A stretch of DNA of 29,629 nucleotides from Clostridia bacterium (GTDB lineage: Bacteria > Bacillota > Clostridia > Oscillospirales > Acutalibacteraceae), in contig CAADUC010000114.1 of NCBI GenBank assembly GCA_900752115.1, positions 1-29,629 of the forward strand, given 5' to 3'. This document shows, piece by piece, positions 7,890 through 15,057 of this stretch (positions are counted from its first letter, which is position 1; every line of letters begins with the position of its first letter). Made by a program: the position numbers and the translations under genes. The notes under the pieces were generated by a model, which saw nothing but the letters and a program-made list of their open reading frames with translations, did not search any database and was not told the origin of the DNA.

Positions 7890-8210
7890 TTACTCGCTCT
7901 TATTTCCTTCTTTTGAAAGTTTGCTGTTCAGGATACGGTATTGCCGGACAATTTCCTCCAATGAATCAATCTGTTCCTCCGTCAGTCCCTCAAAGAGATT
8001 GGGATCGGCTGTCGTTCTTCCCAAAAGCTGGTCAACCGTAATGTGAAAATAATTTGCCATCTTGACCAGAACGTCTGCGGAGGGATAGGAAATGTTGCTC
8101 TCGTAGTGCCCAATGGTTGCACGGTTCACCTCAAAAAGAGAAGCAAATTCCTTCTGTGTCATCCCTCTGTCCTCACGCAGCTGACGCAATTTCGCTCCAA
8201 ACCGTTCCAT
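7890..8210 (-). CDS. XRE-family HTH transcriptional regulator
   Basis: A 106-aa protein. Residues 5-62 form a Cro/C1-type helix-turn-helix (FGAKLRQLREDRGMTQKEF, then NRATIGHYESNISYPSADVLVKMANYF). The C-terminal 40 residues are acidic and predicted helical (LTEEQIDSLEEIVRQYRILNSKL), probably for dimerisation. It lacks any peptidase or sensor domain. ATG has GGGG 7 bases upstream. The gene stands alone with its own promoter region and terminator; no partner gene or prophage context is seen. An inverted repeat over its probable transcription start suggests autoregulation, which is inference. Confidence 0.9.
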   Translation of the reverse strand: MERFGAKLRQLREDRGMTQKEFASLFEVNRATIGHYESNISYPSADVLVKMANYFHITVDQLLGRTTADPNLFEGLTEEQIDSLEEIVRQYRILNSKLSKEGNKSE

Positions 8211-8461
8211 TCATCTACCCCTATCCTCTATTCGATTTTCTACCGGAAGCCGCCCTGCGTACCGGAAATGGTCAGGTCACTCTTTCCTTGCAGGAAAGCA
8301 TATAACCCCCCGCTTCTCAGGCCGGAACAAAAGGCACACTGCCTTCCTTTTCTCATTAAGCAAAAAGGAAAACTCTTCCTTTTTATAGTATACCTTCTTT
8401 TTCATTGAAAAGAAATAACATAGGTTAATTTTCAGATGCTGAATAAAAATTTATTTTTGAT
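8211..8461 (-). promoter_or_regulatory. Leader and promoter region of the XRE gene
   Basis: There is no gene here. On the minus strand a possible promoter has TTTCAA (8405-8410), a 17-base spacer and TATAAA (8382-8387), with an overlapping alternative -10 TATACT (8387-8392). Immediately downstream a perfect 9-bp inverted repeat, AAAAAGGAA/TTCCTTTTT with a 5-base loop (8362-8384), spans the expected start site and could be an operator or a 5' hairpin. The rest of the roughly 150-base leader shows nothing I recognise. Confidence 0.45.
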
Positions 8462-8470
8462 AAATACACA

Positions 8471-8511
8471 CAAAAAAACGCTGTACAGTGCGACAATCTG
8501 CACTGTACAGC
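8471..8511 (-). terminator. Strong terminator of the GH24/SH3b gene
   Basis: A perfect 12-bp stem GCTGTACAGTGC/GCACTGTACAGC (8500-8511, 8480-8491) with an 8-base loop is followed on the minus strand by GTTTTTTTG. It lies 33 bases past the TGA at 8544, which fits that codon as the ancestral gene end better than the premature stop at 8620. Confidence 0.92.
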
Positions 8512-8543
8512 ATTTCATCTTTACATTTTTCGACTGTTTTTAA

Positions 8544-8672
8544 TCACGCATAACCCGCAAAAGCTGACGGATACGTATATCCATATTTGTTGTAGCGTAC
8601 GGCGGAGTAGTCGTTGTAGTTATACACATTCGCCTCTCCCAAGCGGCGATAGAACAGACCCGCATAAGGTTT
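8544..8672 (-). pseudogene. Out-of-frame 3' tail of the GH24 lysozyme gene
   Basis: Read in the frame one base over from the upstream gene, this stretch encodes about 42 residues beginning KPYAGLFYRRLGEANVYNYN and ending AFAGYA before TGA. With seven instead of eight G in the tract at 8673-8680, the junction becomes RWNMAGGKPYAGLFYRRLGEA, matching the C-terminal motif of GH24 lysozymes (AGGK...GL..RR..E). It is therefore the displaced end of the upstream gene rather than a separate gene. Confidence 0.85.
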
Positions 8673-11334
8673 CCCCCCCCGCCATATTCCACCGAATCAA
8701 ATCCGTTCCGAAAGCGTACGCATTGGTATAGTTGAGATCATGGACGAGTCCTGTCTGGTCCTTGAACTGAACATATCCGGAATTAACCCATCCTTCCGTT
8801 CCGTTCGAAGTACGCACCCGATACCAGCCATCCTGAATATCAGTGAAATTGCTTTCAAGGACCGTTACGGAGGTATTCAGCGCAAGCTCCGTCAGCACAG
8901 CAGAGCTCCGGCTGGCAGTCTGGTACAAACTTGTTTTCTTCGTGATTGTCGCTGCCAGTCCCTGTGCCGGAATCGTAGGAGGTACCACAGCATTGAGCAT
9001 AATCGTTCTGGCATCCATGGTCGCCGTACTGTTCCAGTAACCGGAGCCAACATTGTAGCCAAAGCTAATCAGGCAGTCAGCCTGATTCTGATTCATCAGC
9101 AAATGATTGTTCTTGATGAATTTATTGACCTCTGAGGTATACGAACCCTCATTGATCCGATTCACCAACAGGGACCAGGCTTCCGTCTTGGAAATATTGT
9201 TATAAAACGTTGAGCCTGCGCCAAATGTATAACCATACCCGATCGTCGGAACGCCCGTGGTAGTGAGCGTATCAGCATACACCGTGGAAGAGTATCCCTC
9301 CCAGTTTGCAATCATCTGAATAATCTGATCGCTTGCACGGCGTTCTTCCGAGGTGGAAACGCGCGGATCGCTGGTGGAGGCAATAAAAGCGCTGGTGGTA
9401 TAGCTGGCAGATCCCCAGCTTCCGTTGCGGGACGCAACCGCTTTTACCGTAAATTTTCCGGTTGTCTGGAACGAAGTATATCCGGTCCACTTCTTTGTCG
9501 TATATGTCTTTCCGGAAGCCGAGACCGTCTCCGTCACAGAAGAAGTCGCATTGACTGTCTGCGTGGAACCGTCCGACTGCGTCACATAAAAGCGAACAGC
9601 ATCACAATTCGAATCCGTGACGGCAATCAGACTGACGCTCTGACCAACAGACGCAATATTCGGAGATGTATATGCGGTGCGAATCCCCTCTGCCTGGGTA
9701 ACCGTAACCGTACAGGAAGCGGAAACCGAGCCATAGGAAGCAGTAATCACGGCGGTACCCGGACTAATCGCCTCCACAAAGCCGTTGGAAACGGTTGCAA
9801 CAGAAGTATTGCTGCTCGACCAGGAAACCTTGGAAACACCGGAGGCTGTCAGATAAAAGGTCTTTCCCTGCGCAACCGTCCCCGTTGTGTTGGAGAGAGT
9901 GATTGTTCCAATCGGCTCCGGATCGTCCGGATCGTCAGAGTAACGCAGAGTCAGATATTGAGCGCTCATGTAACCAACCAGCCCGCTGGACGTCTTGACA
10001 TAGATCCATTCCGGATCAGAGGCATCCAGAACGGAAACCTCTGTCCCCTTCTGAAGGGTAGCCAGGATCGTACTCGAAGTGCTCTTCTGCGCACGAAGCC
10101 GCAAAGCATCCGCATTGACAACAGCTCCGACAATGGTATGTTCCGGATTCTCCGTCTCCCCCGGATCGGAAGAGCTCGAGGAACCGGACGAACTTGAGGA
10201 ACCGCCGGAAGAACCAGAAGAGCCGCCTCCGGTTGTAACAATGTTCAGGTATTCCTTGCTGCACCAGCCTTCTTTGCCGGAAGCCGTCTTGACCTTGGCC
10301 CAGCCTGCATTGGAATTATCCGTGACGGTAAGCTCTGTCCCGCTGGCAAGAATCAGAATCATATCATAATTTGTGCCGGGACCGGTCCGCAGCTTGAGAT
10401 TGGCCGTTGTGGTAGCCGTCGTCTTTGTTTCCGCAGACGGATCCGAGGGATCCGGTTTCGGCTCAAGCGGCGACCCCGATGAAGACGAAGAGGATACGCT
10501 CGATGAAGCAGCGGAAGAAGAAGCAGGAGAAGACGAAGAGGACGGCGCCGAGGAAGAAGAGCCGGAGGAACCCGCCTCGGTTGTAATCGTCAGAAACTCC
10601 TTGCTGCACCAGCCTTCCTTACCATCTGCCGTTTTCACTTTGGCCCAGCCGGAGTTGGAATTATCCGTAACAGTCAGTTTCGTGCCCTGCGGCATGGTAA
10701 GAAGGGCCGTATAGGAAACCGCCGGACCCATGCGCAGCTTCAGATTGGCAGTTGTGATGGCCACCGTGACAGTTCCCGCGCTGCTGCTTCCGCCAGAGGA
10801 ATCTGAAGCCGCATTGGCAGAAAGATATTCCGCCGAGCAGTATCCTTCCGTTCCGGACGCGGTTTTTACTTTGACCCATCCGTTAGACGGAGCCGCCAAA
10901 ATCGTCACAATAGCACCCTGCGGCATCGTTGTCAGCACGGCAGAACCGGTTCCTGCCGCCTGACGCAGATTCAAATAAACCGTCGTCACCGCCGTGGACC
11001 CCACTGCCAATGCTGCGGAAGCATCCGCGGAAGAACTCCCGGCAAGTGAAAGATATTCGCGGCTGCACCATCCTTCCAATCCGGAAGAAGTCCGAACCTT
11101 CACCCATTCCGCATTGGAATCATCCAGTACGGTAAGCGTTTCGCCTTTAGGCAGCGTTGTCAGTACACGGCCTGTCATTCCTGCGCTGTCACGCAGATTG
11201 AGATACACGGTGGTAGTTGCCGTGGAGGCGGCGGAAGCGGGCCGCACCGGCGGAACGGGGGTAGTCATCATCATGGTAATCGCGCACAACACGACGGCTG
11301 CGGCACGAAGTTTTCGGTGTCTGCGCCAGTTCAA
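8620..11334 (-). CDS. Secreted multi-SH3b, Ig-like, GH24 lysozyme protein (frameshifted end)
   Basis: A 904-aa exported cell-wall hydrolase candidate. Numbering starts from the TTG at 11334, which has GGAG 9 bases upstream; the TTG at 11343 has no room for a ribosome site. Order: signal peptide (1-36, ending near PASA); SH3b repeats at about 40-97, 113-173 and 190-251; a Ser-rich linker; a fourth SH3b (305-367); another Ser/Gly linker; a fifth SH3b (400-464); a BIG2 Ig-like domain (474-546); a second beta-rich domain (548-653); then a GH24 lysozyme with Glu679, Asp688 and Thr697 in WEGYSS...YADTLTTTGVPTIGYGYT. A sixth SH3b (794-858) lies between the GH24 body and its C-terminal helix. The reading frame breaks in a G8 tract within the AGGK motif, giving a wrong 17-residue end. 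Likely role: peptidoglycan binding and cleavage; the substrate is untested. Confidence 0.88.
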   Translation of the reverse strand: MNWRRHRKLRAAAVVLCAITMMMTTPVPPVRPASAASTATTTVYLNLRDSAGMTGRVLTTLPKGETLTVLDDSNAEWVKVRTSSGLEGWCSREYLSLAGSSSADASAALAVGSTAVTTVYLNLRQAAGTGSAVLTTMPQGAIVTILAAPSNGWVKVKTASGTEGYCSAEYLSANAASDSSGGSSSAGTVTVAITTANLKLRMGPAVSYTALLTMPQGTKLTVTDNSNSGWAKVKTADGKEGWCSKEFLTITTEAGSSGSSSSAPSSSSSPASSSAASSSVSSSSSSGSPLEPKPDPSDPSAETKTTATTTANLKLRTGPGTNYDMILILASGTELTVTDNSNAGWAKVKTASGKEGWCSKEYLNIVTTGGGSSGSSGGSSSSSGSSSSSDPGETENPEHTIVGAVVNADALRLRAQKSTSSTILATLQKGTEVSVLDASDPEWIYVKTSSGLVGYMSAQYLTLRYSDDPDDPEPIGTITLSNTTGTVAQGKTFYLTASGVSKVSWSSSNTSVATVSNGFVEAISPGTAVITASYGSVSASCTVTVTQAEGIRTAYTSPNIASVGQSVSLIAVTDSNCDAVRFYVTQSDGSTQTVNATSSVTETVSASGKTYTTKKWTGYTSFQTTGKFTVKAVASRNGSWGSASYTTSAFIASTSDPRVSTSEERRASDQIIQMIANWEGYSSTVYADTLTTTGVPTIGYGYTFGAGSTFYNNISKTEAWSLLVNRINEGSYTSEVNKFIKNNHLLMNQNQADCLISFGYNVGSGYWNSTATMDARTIMLNAVVPPTIPAQGLAATITKKTSLYQTASRSSAVLTELALNTSVTVLESNFTDIQDGWYRVRTSNGTEGWVNSGYVQFKDQTGLVHDLNYTNAYAFGTDLIRWNMAGGETLCGSVLSPLGRGECV
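8673..8680 (-). repeat. Homopolymeric G8 tract causing a frameshift
   Basis: Eight consecutive G on the coding (minus) strand. Seven or ten would keep the frame into the conserved GH24 tail that ends at 8544. It is either a slippage-prone contingency site, a fixed mutation or a sequencing error. Confidence 0.85.
10253..10411 (-). repeat. Direct repeat copy A (SH3b module)
   Basis: About 159 bases coding SH3b module 4 are closely similar to 10598-10756 (module 3), at a constant offset of 345 bases. The shared protein pattern is TANLKLR, TVTDNSN, GWAKVKTA and GKEGWCSKE. Confidence 0.75.
10598..10756 (-). repeat. Direct repeat copy B (SH3b module)
   Basis: Partner of 10253-10411. The offset of 345 bases is exactly 115 codons, so recombination between the copies would keep the frame. 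Confidence 0.75.
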
Positions 11335-11394
11335 AAGCTTCAACTCCTGTCAAAAACAAGCCGCCGTACAGCGACAAACAGAACATATTTTGAA

Positions 11395-11417
11395 CCCGCC
11401 TTTTCCCAAAAGGCGGG
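11395..11417 (-). other. Perfect hairpin in the leader of the GH24 gene
   Basis: Ten-bp arms CCCGCCTTTT/AAAAGGCGGG with a 3-base loop lie about 15-40 bases after the predicted transcription start. No T-run follows on the minus strand, so it is not a terminator. It may stabilise the mRNA or act as a regulatory site. Confidence 0.7.
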
Positions 11418-11439
11418 ACAAAAGTTGACGAATATATAA

Positions 11440-11468
11440 ATTATATCCCAAAAAACACACTCTTTCAA
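11440..11468 (-). promoter_or_regulatory. Strong sigma-A promoter of the GH24/SH3b gene
   Basis: On the minus strand, -35 TTGAAA (11463-11468), 17 bases, perfect -10 TATAAT (11440-11445). This is one of the best promoters in the window and gives a leader of about 100 bases. Confidence 0.82.
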
Positions 11469-11503
11469 CCCTTTCTGCCTTTTTCACAGAGCTCCGGAAG
11501 ATT

Positions 11504-11535
11504 GAAAAAGCGGCGTCCCCGTTCAGGAACGCCGC
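11504..11535 (-). terminator. Intrinsic terminator after the M56 protease gene
   Basis: On the minus strand a stem GCGGCGTTC/GGGACGCCGC (one wobble pair) is followed by TTTTTC. It lies about 65 bases past the stop at 11601 and just upstream of the next promoter. Confidence 0.82.
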
Positions 11536-11600
11536 AGAACACTTTTTCTCCGACAAAGCAGGAGCTCTTACTCAGGATTAGTCTCATGCCGCGAGCCGCC

Positions 11601-13925
11601 TTATTCCTCCTGCTCCGCCCCATTTTCACTTTCTGTCCGCTCGAGCAAACGTCGCGCTTTCTCCAGATTCCGCTGCTGCAATTCTTCCATGTAACCAGAG
11701 AACTCCTGTGCTTTCTCCAGCGCGGAGGAGGGAAACTTTTCCTGCATCTCCGACGGATAATCAGTTCCGTCACGCGGCGTCCAGTATTCTGTAAGCACAT
11801 AACCGTCTGCACGAATCTCCAAGGTAAGAGAAACCGGTAGCGAAATGCTGTTTACCTCCGCAAGCACTCCGTCTTGCAAACGGAACCTTTGAACCAGCGT
11901 CCAAAGATAAACGACCATACAATTGGGCTGGGGGTCCTCCCCTGCAAGCGGGGTGGGACTGAGCTCCATCATCTCGAAAATAGTATGACTTTCCACTTGT
12001 ATCAGTCCATCCGATGCTTCACTTCCATGATTGGAAAGGATGGCAGCGGAGATCGCCTCGTCCAAATCAGGCGCCTCGGCATCCTGCGTGCCCGTGGGGT
12101 CTTCCGAAGGATAGGACGCATTCTCTTCCTCATACAGACGCACGTTTTCAACCCGCAGCGCCATTTTCCCGTTTTCCTCTGTAAGAACCAGTTCGCCGAT
12201 TCTCTTAGGCTTTTCCTCCTCGGGCGGACAGATTGATGGAGGCCTCAGCGTTGCATAAAGCATTCCTCCGTCCAGTACAAGGCCGTAGTCGGTTATGCCG
12301 CGATCGTCAAGCTCGTAACATGCACCGTTCGCGTAATCATAAACCTGGATGCGATCGTCAATGAGACCGGATCCGAAAGCAGTACAGGAGCAAATTTCGC
12401 GCTTGCCGTCACCGTTGAGGTCAGCAAAATAAACGTTCCAAACCGGCATTCCCTGATAAAGGGAAACCGTTTCCCCTCCTTTGACCGCTTCCACCTCGCC
12501 GTTCGTATAGCGGAAGAGGACGCCAGGGAATTCCGGCATCTCTGTCTCAAGCTCTGTTTCCCAATCCATGGAATCTCCCTTGAGAAGATCTACCCACATC
12601 CATGCCTCCGCTGTTTTCTCCGTACCAAAATAAAAGCTCTCCGGCAGCGGAGCATTTCCTTCGCCGTATGCACTGTTCCAGGCCGAAAGCCACTCGTACC
12701 CTGCGTCAAAATATTCCCCGTCAATTGTCAGATAGACATTGCCAATATTGGAAACCGTATGTGTTTCGCCGTCGGTCATGGTGACGGTAAACAGAATGCT
12801 GCCGCCGTCAAGCGATTCCGGATCTGCCACATACCGCCCCCGGCTTTCGTTGATCAGTGCGACAACCTGCTGCATTTCGTCCCCGGCAAAGATGCGGTAT
12901 TGCTTGTCCTGTTCCTGCGGCATGACCACAAGCTCGATACGCTGCACATCGCTGGCCGAGAGGTTCTGCGCCCACACCATGGTTTCCCGTGTCTGCGGAT
13001 TCGTCAGGAAACAGACCGCCGCTCCAATCCCGAACACAATTGCCAAAGCAACCACCCAGACAGCAGGCTTTCGGTAAGAAAGCACAGCCTTCACACGTTC
13101 GCGCACTCCTGCCTCTCCGAAGGCAAGTGGACAGACCAGCTTTCCTCTTCCCTGTGTGCTGCACGCGAGCAAAGCCTGTGAATATCCGGCGCGTTCTTCC
13201 CGGCTCATATCGCGAATAACACGCTCATCACAGGCTAGCTCAATATCGCGGCAAAGCAAAAACCAAGCAAGCCAAAGCAGGGGATGAAACCAATAGACGG
13301 AGAGAAGCAGAAACGCAAACGGTTTGACCCAGTGATCGTGACGTTTCAAATGCGCTTGCTCGTGGGCAATCACAAAAGCAGCTTCCTCTCTTCCAATGGA
13401 AAACGGCAGGATAATCCGGGGCCGTATTACGCCGAACAGGAAAGGCGTGCGCGCCCATTCGCTCTGATAAATCTGATCTTGCAGCCGCACCGCCGTTCTC
13501 AGCCGCGAGCTGACCCGCAGCCAGCTCACGGCAAGGTAGCAAAGCATCAAGACTGCACCGGCAAGCCACACCAGGGTAAGGACAAACGCAAGCACCTGCG
13601 CAGGATTTACGCTGACACTGGGATCCGGTGCCAGAGCTTCACTCAGCACGGGGTTCACAGCGCTGTTCACGGAGGAAAGACCGCTGTGAATAGAAGGGGC
13701 CGATTCGTAAACAATCGACGGACTGACCGTCTCCGCAGTGGGAAGAAGGCTCAGCGCACTCTCAATGGAAAACGGCAGCAGTAAGCGCAGACCGACCAAT
13801 CCCCAGAACAGAGGAAAAATCCAGCGCGGCGCACGGCACAATATAAGACGCAGAATCACAATCGCCAGCACGAGCCAACCCGCGGACAGGCTCAGATTGA
13901 GCACCGTGAAAAAGACGTTTGTCAT
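11601..13925 (-). CDS. M56 family metallopeptidase (BlaR1-type membrane sensor)
   Basis: A 774-aa membrane protease. The N-terminal part has hydrophobic segments at about 8-30, 36-52 and 108-134, a zinc site His188-Glu189-x-x-His192 (AHEQAHLKRHD) with the ELACDERV motif at 229-236, a hydrophobic stretch at 203-225 and a last membrane segment near 288-308. BlaR1/MecR1 proteases of this family signal by cleaving their BlaI-type repressor. The roughly 465-residue outer part (310-774) is not a penicillin-binding domain: it has an NTF2/DUF5301-like stretch (WAQNLSASDVQRIEL, then GETHTVSNIGNVYLTIDG), an FG-GAP-like calcium motif (FADLNGDGKREI, about 500-511) and a charged helical C-terminus (722-774). 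It overlaps the repressor stop by 4 bases, with GGAGG upstream, so the two are coupled. The signal sensed is unknown. Confidence 0.9.
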   Translation of the reverse strand: MTNVFFTVLNLSLSAGWLVLAIVILRLILCRAPRWIFPLFWGLVGLRLLLPFSIESALSLLPTAETVSPSIVYESAPSIHSGLSSVNSAVNPVLSEALAPDPSVSVNPAQVLAFVLTLVWLAGAVLMLCYLAVSWLRVSSRLRTAVRLQDQIYQSEWARTPFLFGVIRPRIILPFSIGREEAAFVIAHEQAHLKRHDHWVKPFAFLLLSVYWFHPLLWLAWFLLCRDIELACDERVIRDMSREERAGYSQALLACSTQGRGKLVCPLAFGEAGVRERVKAVLSYRKPAVWVVALAIVFGIGAAVCFLTNPQTRETMVWAQNLSASDVQRIELVVMPQEQDKQYRIFAGDEMQQVVALINESRGRYVADPESLDGGSILFTVTMTDGETHTVSNIGNVYLTIDGEYFDAGYEWLSAWNSAYGEGNAPLPESFYFGTEKTAEAWMWVDLLKGDSMDWETELETEMPEFPGVLFRYTNGEVEAVKGGETVSLYQGMPVWNVYFADLNGDGKREICSCTAFGSGLIDDRIQVYDYANGACYELDDRGITDYGLVLDGGMLYATLRPPSICPPEEEKPKRIGELVLTEENGKMALRVENVRLYEEENASYPSEDPTGTQDAEAPDLDEAISAAILSNHGSEASDGLIQVESHTIFEMMELSPTPLAGEDPQPNCMVVYLWTLVQRFRLQDGVLAEVNSISLPVSLTLEIRADGYVLTEYWTPRDGTDYPSEMQEKFPSSALEKAQEFSGYMEELQQRNLEKARRLLERTESENGAEQEE

Positions 13926-14293
13926 TCTTTTTCCTCCCTTCGGTAGCGGTCGATCATCGCCTGCACTTCATCAATTTCTTCCTTTGAGAGAGAACGGCGC
14001 TTCGTAAAAGCAGCAAAAAAGGCCGGGAGAGAGCCCTCAAATCGTTTTTCCATCAGTTCGTCAATCTCTGCGGCCTGCGCTTCATCCTTTTTCACAAGGG
14101 ACGTAACAATCGAATTTTCATTTTTCAGGACGCCGCGCTCAGAAAGCCTTTTGATGACGGTATAGGTGGTCGTTGGTTTCCAACCAAGCTTCTCCCTGCA
14201 CAGAGCAACAAGCTCGCTGCTTCGAACAGGTTCATGCTCCCACAGAATCAGGCAGAACCGATATTCGCTTTCAAAAATCTTCGGTGTTTCCAT
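13922..14293 (-). CDS. BlaI/MecI/CopY family repressor
   Basis: A 123-aa winged-helix repressor: SEYRFCLILWEHEPVRSSELVALC, then the recognition region GWKPTTTYTVIKRLSERGVLKNE, and a C-terminal helical dimerisation part. Members bind palindromic operators and are inactivated by proteolysis from their M56 partner or, in CopY, by metal. ATG at 14293 is chosen because a GGGGAGAGGGG ribosome site abuts it; an upstream in-frame start at 14329 would sit next to the promoter -10. No CxC metal motif is seen, so a CopY-type copper role is unlikely. It is the first gene of the two-gene operon; two dyads on its promoter suggest autoregulation. Confidence 0.92.
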   Translation of the reverse strand: METPKIFESEYRFCLILWEHEPVRSSELVALCREKLGWKPTTTYTVIKRLSERGVLKNENSIVTSLVKKDEAQAAEIDELMEKRFEGSLPAFFAAFTKRRSLSKEEIDEVQAMIDRYRREEKE

Positions 14294-14308
14294 TCCCCTC
14301 TCCCCTTT

Positions 14309-14324
14309 CTCTAATGCGTTAGAG
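14309..14324. promoter_or_regulatory. Operator dyad 1 of the BlaI-type repressor (start-site side)
   Basis: The near-perfect palindrome CTCTAATGCGTTAGAG (14 of 16 symmetric) covers about +3 to +18 of the predicted transcript. It is 26 bases centre to centre from the second dyad. Confidence 0.7.
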
Positions 14325-14333
14325 TACACTTTT

Positions 14334-14362
14334 AGTCTAACGTATTAGAGTAACATTGTCAA
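14334..14362 (-). promoter_or_regulatory. Sigma-A promoter of the blaI-M56 operon
   Basis: On the minus strand, a perfect -35 TTGACA (14357-14362), 17 bases, -10 TAGACT (14334-14339). The spacer is occupied by an operator dyad. Confidence 0.85.
14335..14350. promoter_or_regulatory. Operator dyad 2 of the BlaI-type repressor (promoter side)
   Basis: GTCTAACGTATTAGAG carries the same TCTAA...TTAGA half-sites as dyad 1 and overlaps the -10 and most of the spacer. The two dyads also form a larger 12-bp inverted repeat with each other (11 of 12 match). Confidence 0.72.
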
Positions 14363-14373
14363 GGGAGCAAACG

Positions 14374-14442
14374 AAGAAAAGCTCCCGTCTTTCCATCCTC
14401 AACAGCCATTCAGGCAGCGAAGCATATGGAAAGAACGGGAGC
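14374..14442 (-). terminator. Intrinsic terminator of the tetR gene
   Basis: On the minus strand a 16-bp stem with a single bulge (arms at 14425-14442 and 14381-14396, GCTCCCGT...ACGGGAGC) is followed by TTTTCTT. It has a large loop of about 28 bases. It lies 26 bases after the tetR stop. Confidence 0.82.
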
Positions 14443-14467
14443 GTTAAAACGAACCTTTCTTTTTATT

Positions 14468-15028
14468 TCACATGAGCGGGGAAATCACAGCCATAAAATA
14501 ATCCGCAAGTTCCTCCGGCGTTTGGCGGAGCCGGCCGGCGATCCACCACTGTACCATTCCCACAAAGCTGCTGGCAACATGGTTTACAAGAAAATCCGAA
14601 GGGATCTTCCCGTCTCGCGGCATATTTGTCAGAATATATTGTGAAACAAGCACATTGAGCTGCTGACGGAAATAGCCGAGAAAGAGCTCGCCTCCTTCCC
14701 CGCTGAGAATATCAATACAACGCTTTCGGTTGTCGAGCAGGTGATACAGGATGTGCGTCACAATCGCTTTCGGATTCCCCGTCTCAAGGGAAAAATCGTG
14801 CGTATTCTCCGCACCGGGCGGCGGGGAAAATACATGCTGGAACATCTCAACACACATCTCACGCAGGAGATCATCCTTCGTTTCAAAATGCGCGTAGAAT
14901 GTGGTTCTGCCTACGTTAGCTTTGTCGATAATTTCCTGTACCGTAATTTTAGAGTAGCTTTTTTGAGAAAGGAGTTCTCCAAACGCTTCAAAGATCGACG
15001 CCCGCGTTTTCTGCTGCCGTCTGTCCAT
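14468..15028 (-). CDS. TetR/AcrR family transcriptional regulator
   Basis: A 186-aa repressor with the N-terminal TetR helix-turn-helix (residues 5-55: RASIFEAFGELLSQKSYSKI, then TVQEIIDKANVGRTTFYAHFETKDDLL) and a C-terminal ligand/dimer domain (LLDNRKRCIDILSGEGGELFLGYF, IPSDFLVNHVASSFVGMVQWWI) typical of Firmicutes members. The frame stays open to 15121, but that ATG lies inside the promoter; ATG at 15028 has GGGAGGA 7 bases upstream. It is divergent from a P-type ATPase and shares its promoter region, so it most likely controls that gene and itself. The ligand is unknown; no obvious Cys/His metal site is present. Confidence 0.92.
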   Translation of the reverse strand: MDRRQQKTRASIFEAFGELLSQKSYSKITVQEIIDKANVGRTTFYAHFETKDDLLREMCVEMFQHVFSPPPGAENTHDFSLETGNPKAIVTHILYHLLDNRKRCIDILSGEGGELFLGYFRQQLNVLVSQYILTNMPRDGKIPSDFLVNHVASSFVGMVQWWIAGRLRQTPEELADYFMAVISPLM

Positions 15029-15057
15029 CTTTCGTTCCTCCCGTACAAATTTCTCTG

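Noticed and set aside
11601..13000. Beta-lactamase regulator (bla/mec) resistance operon
   Set aside because: The repressor and M56 protease resemble BlaI/BlaR1, but the ectodomain lacks penicillin-binding motifs and there is no beta-lactamase or PBP gene nearby.
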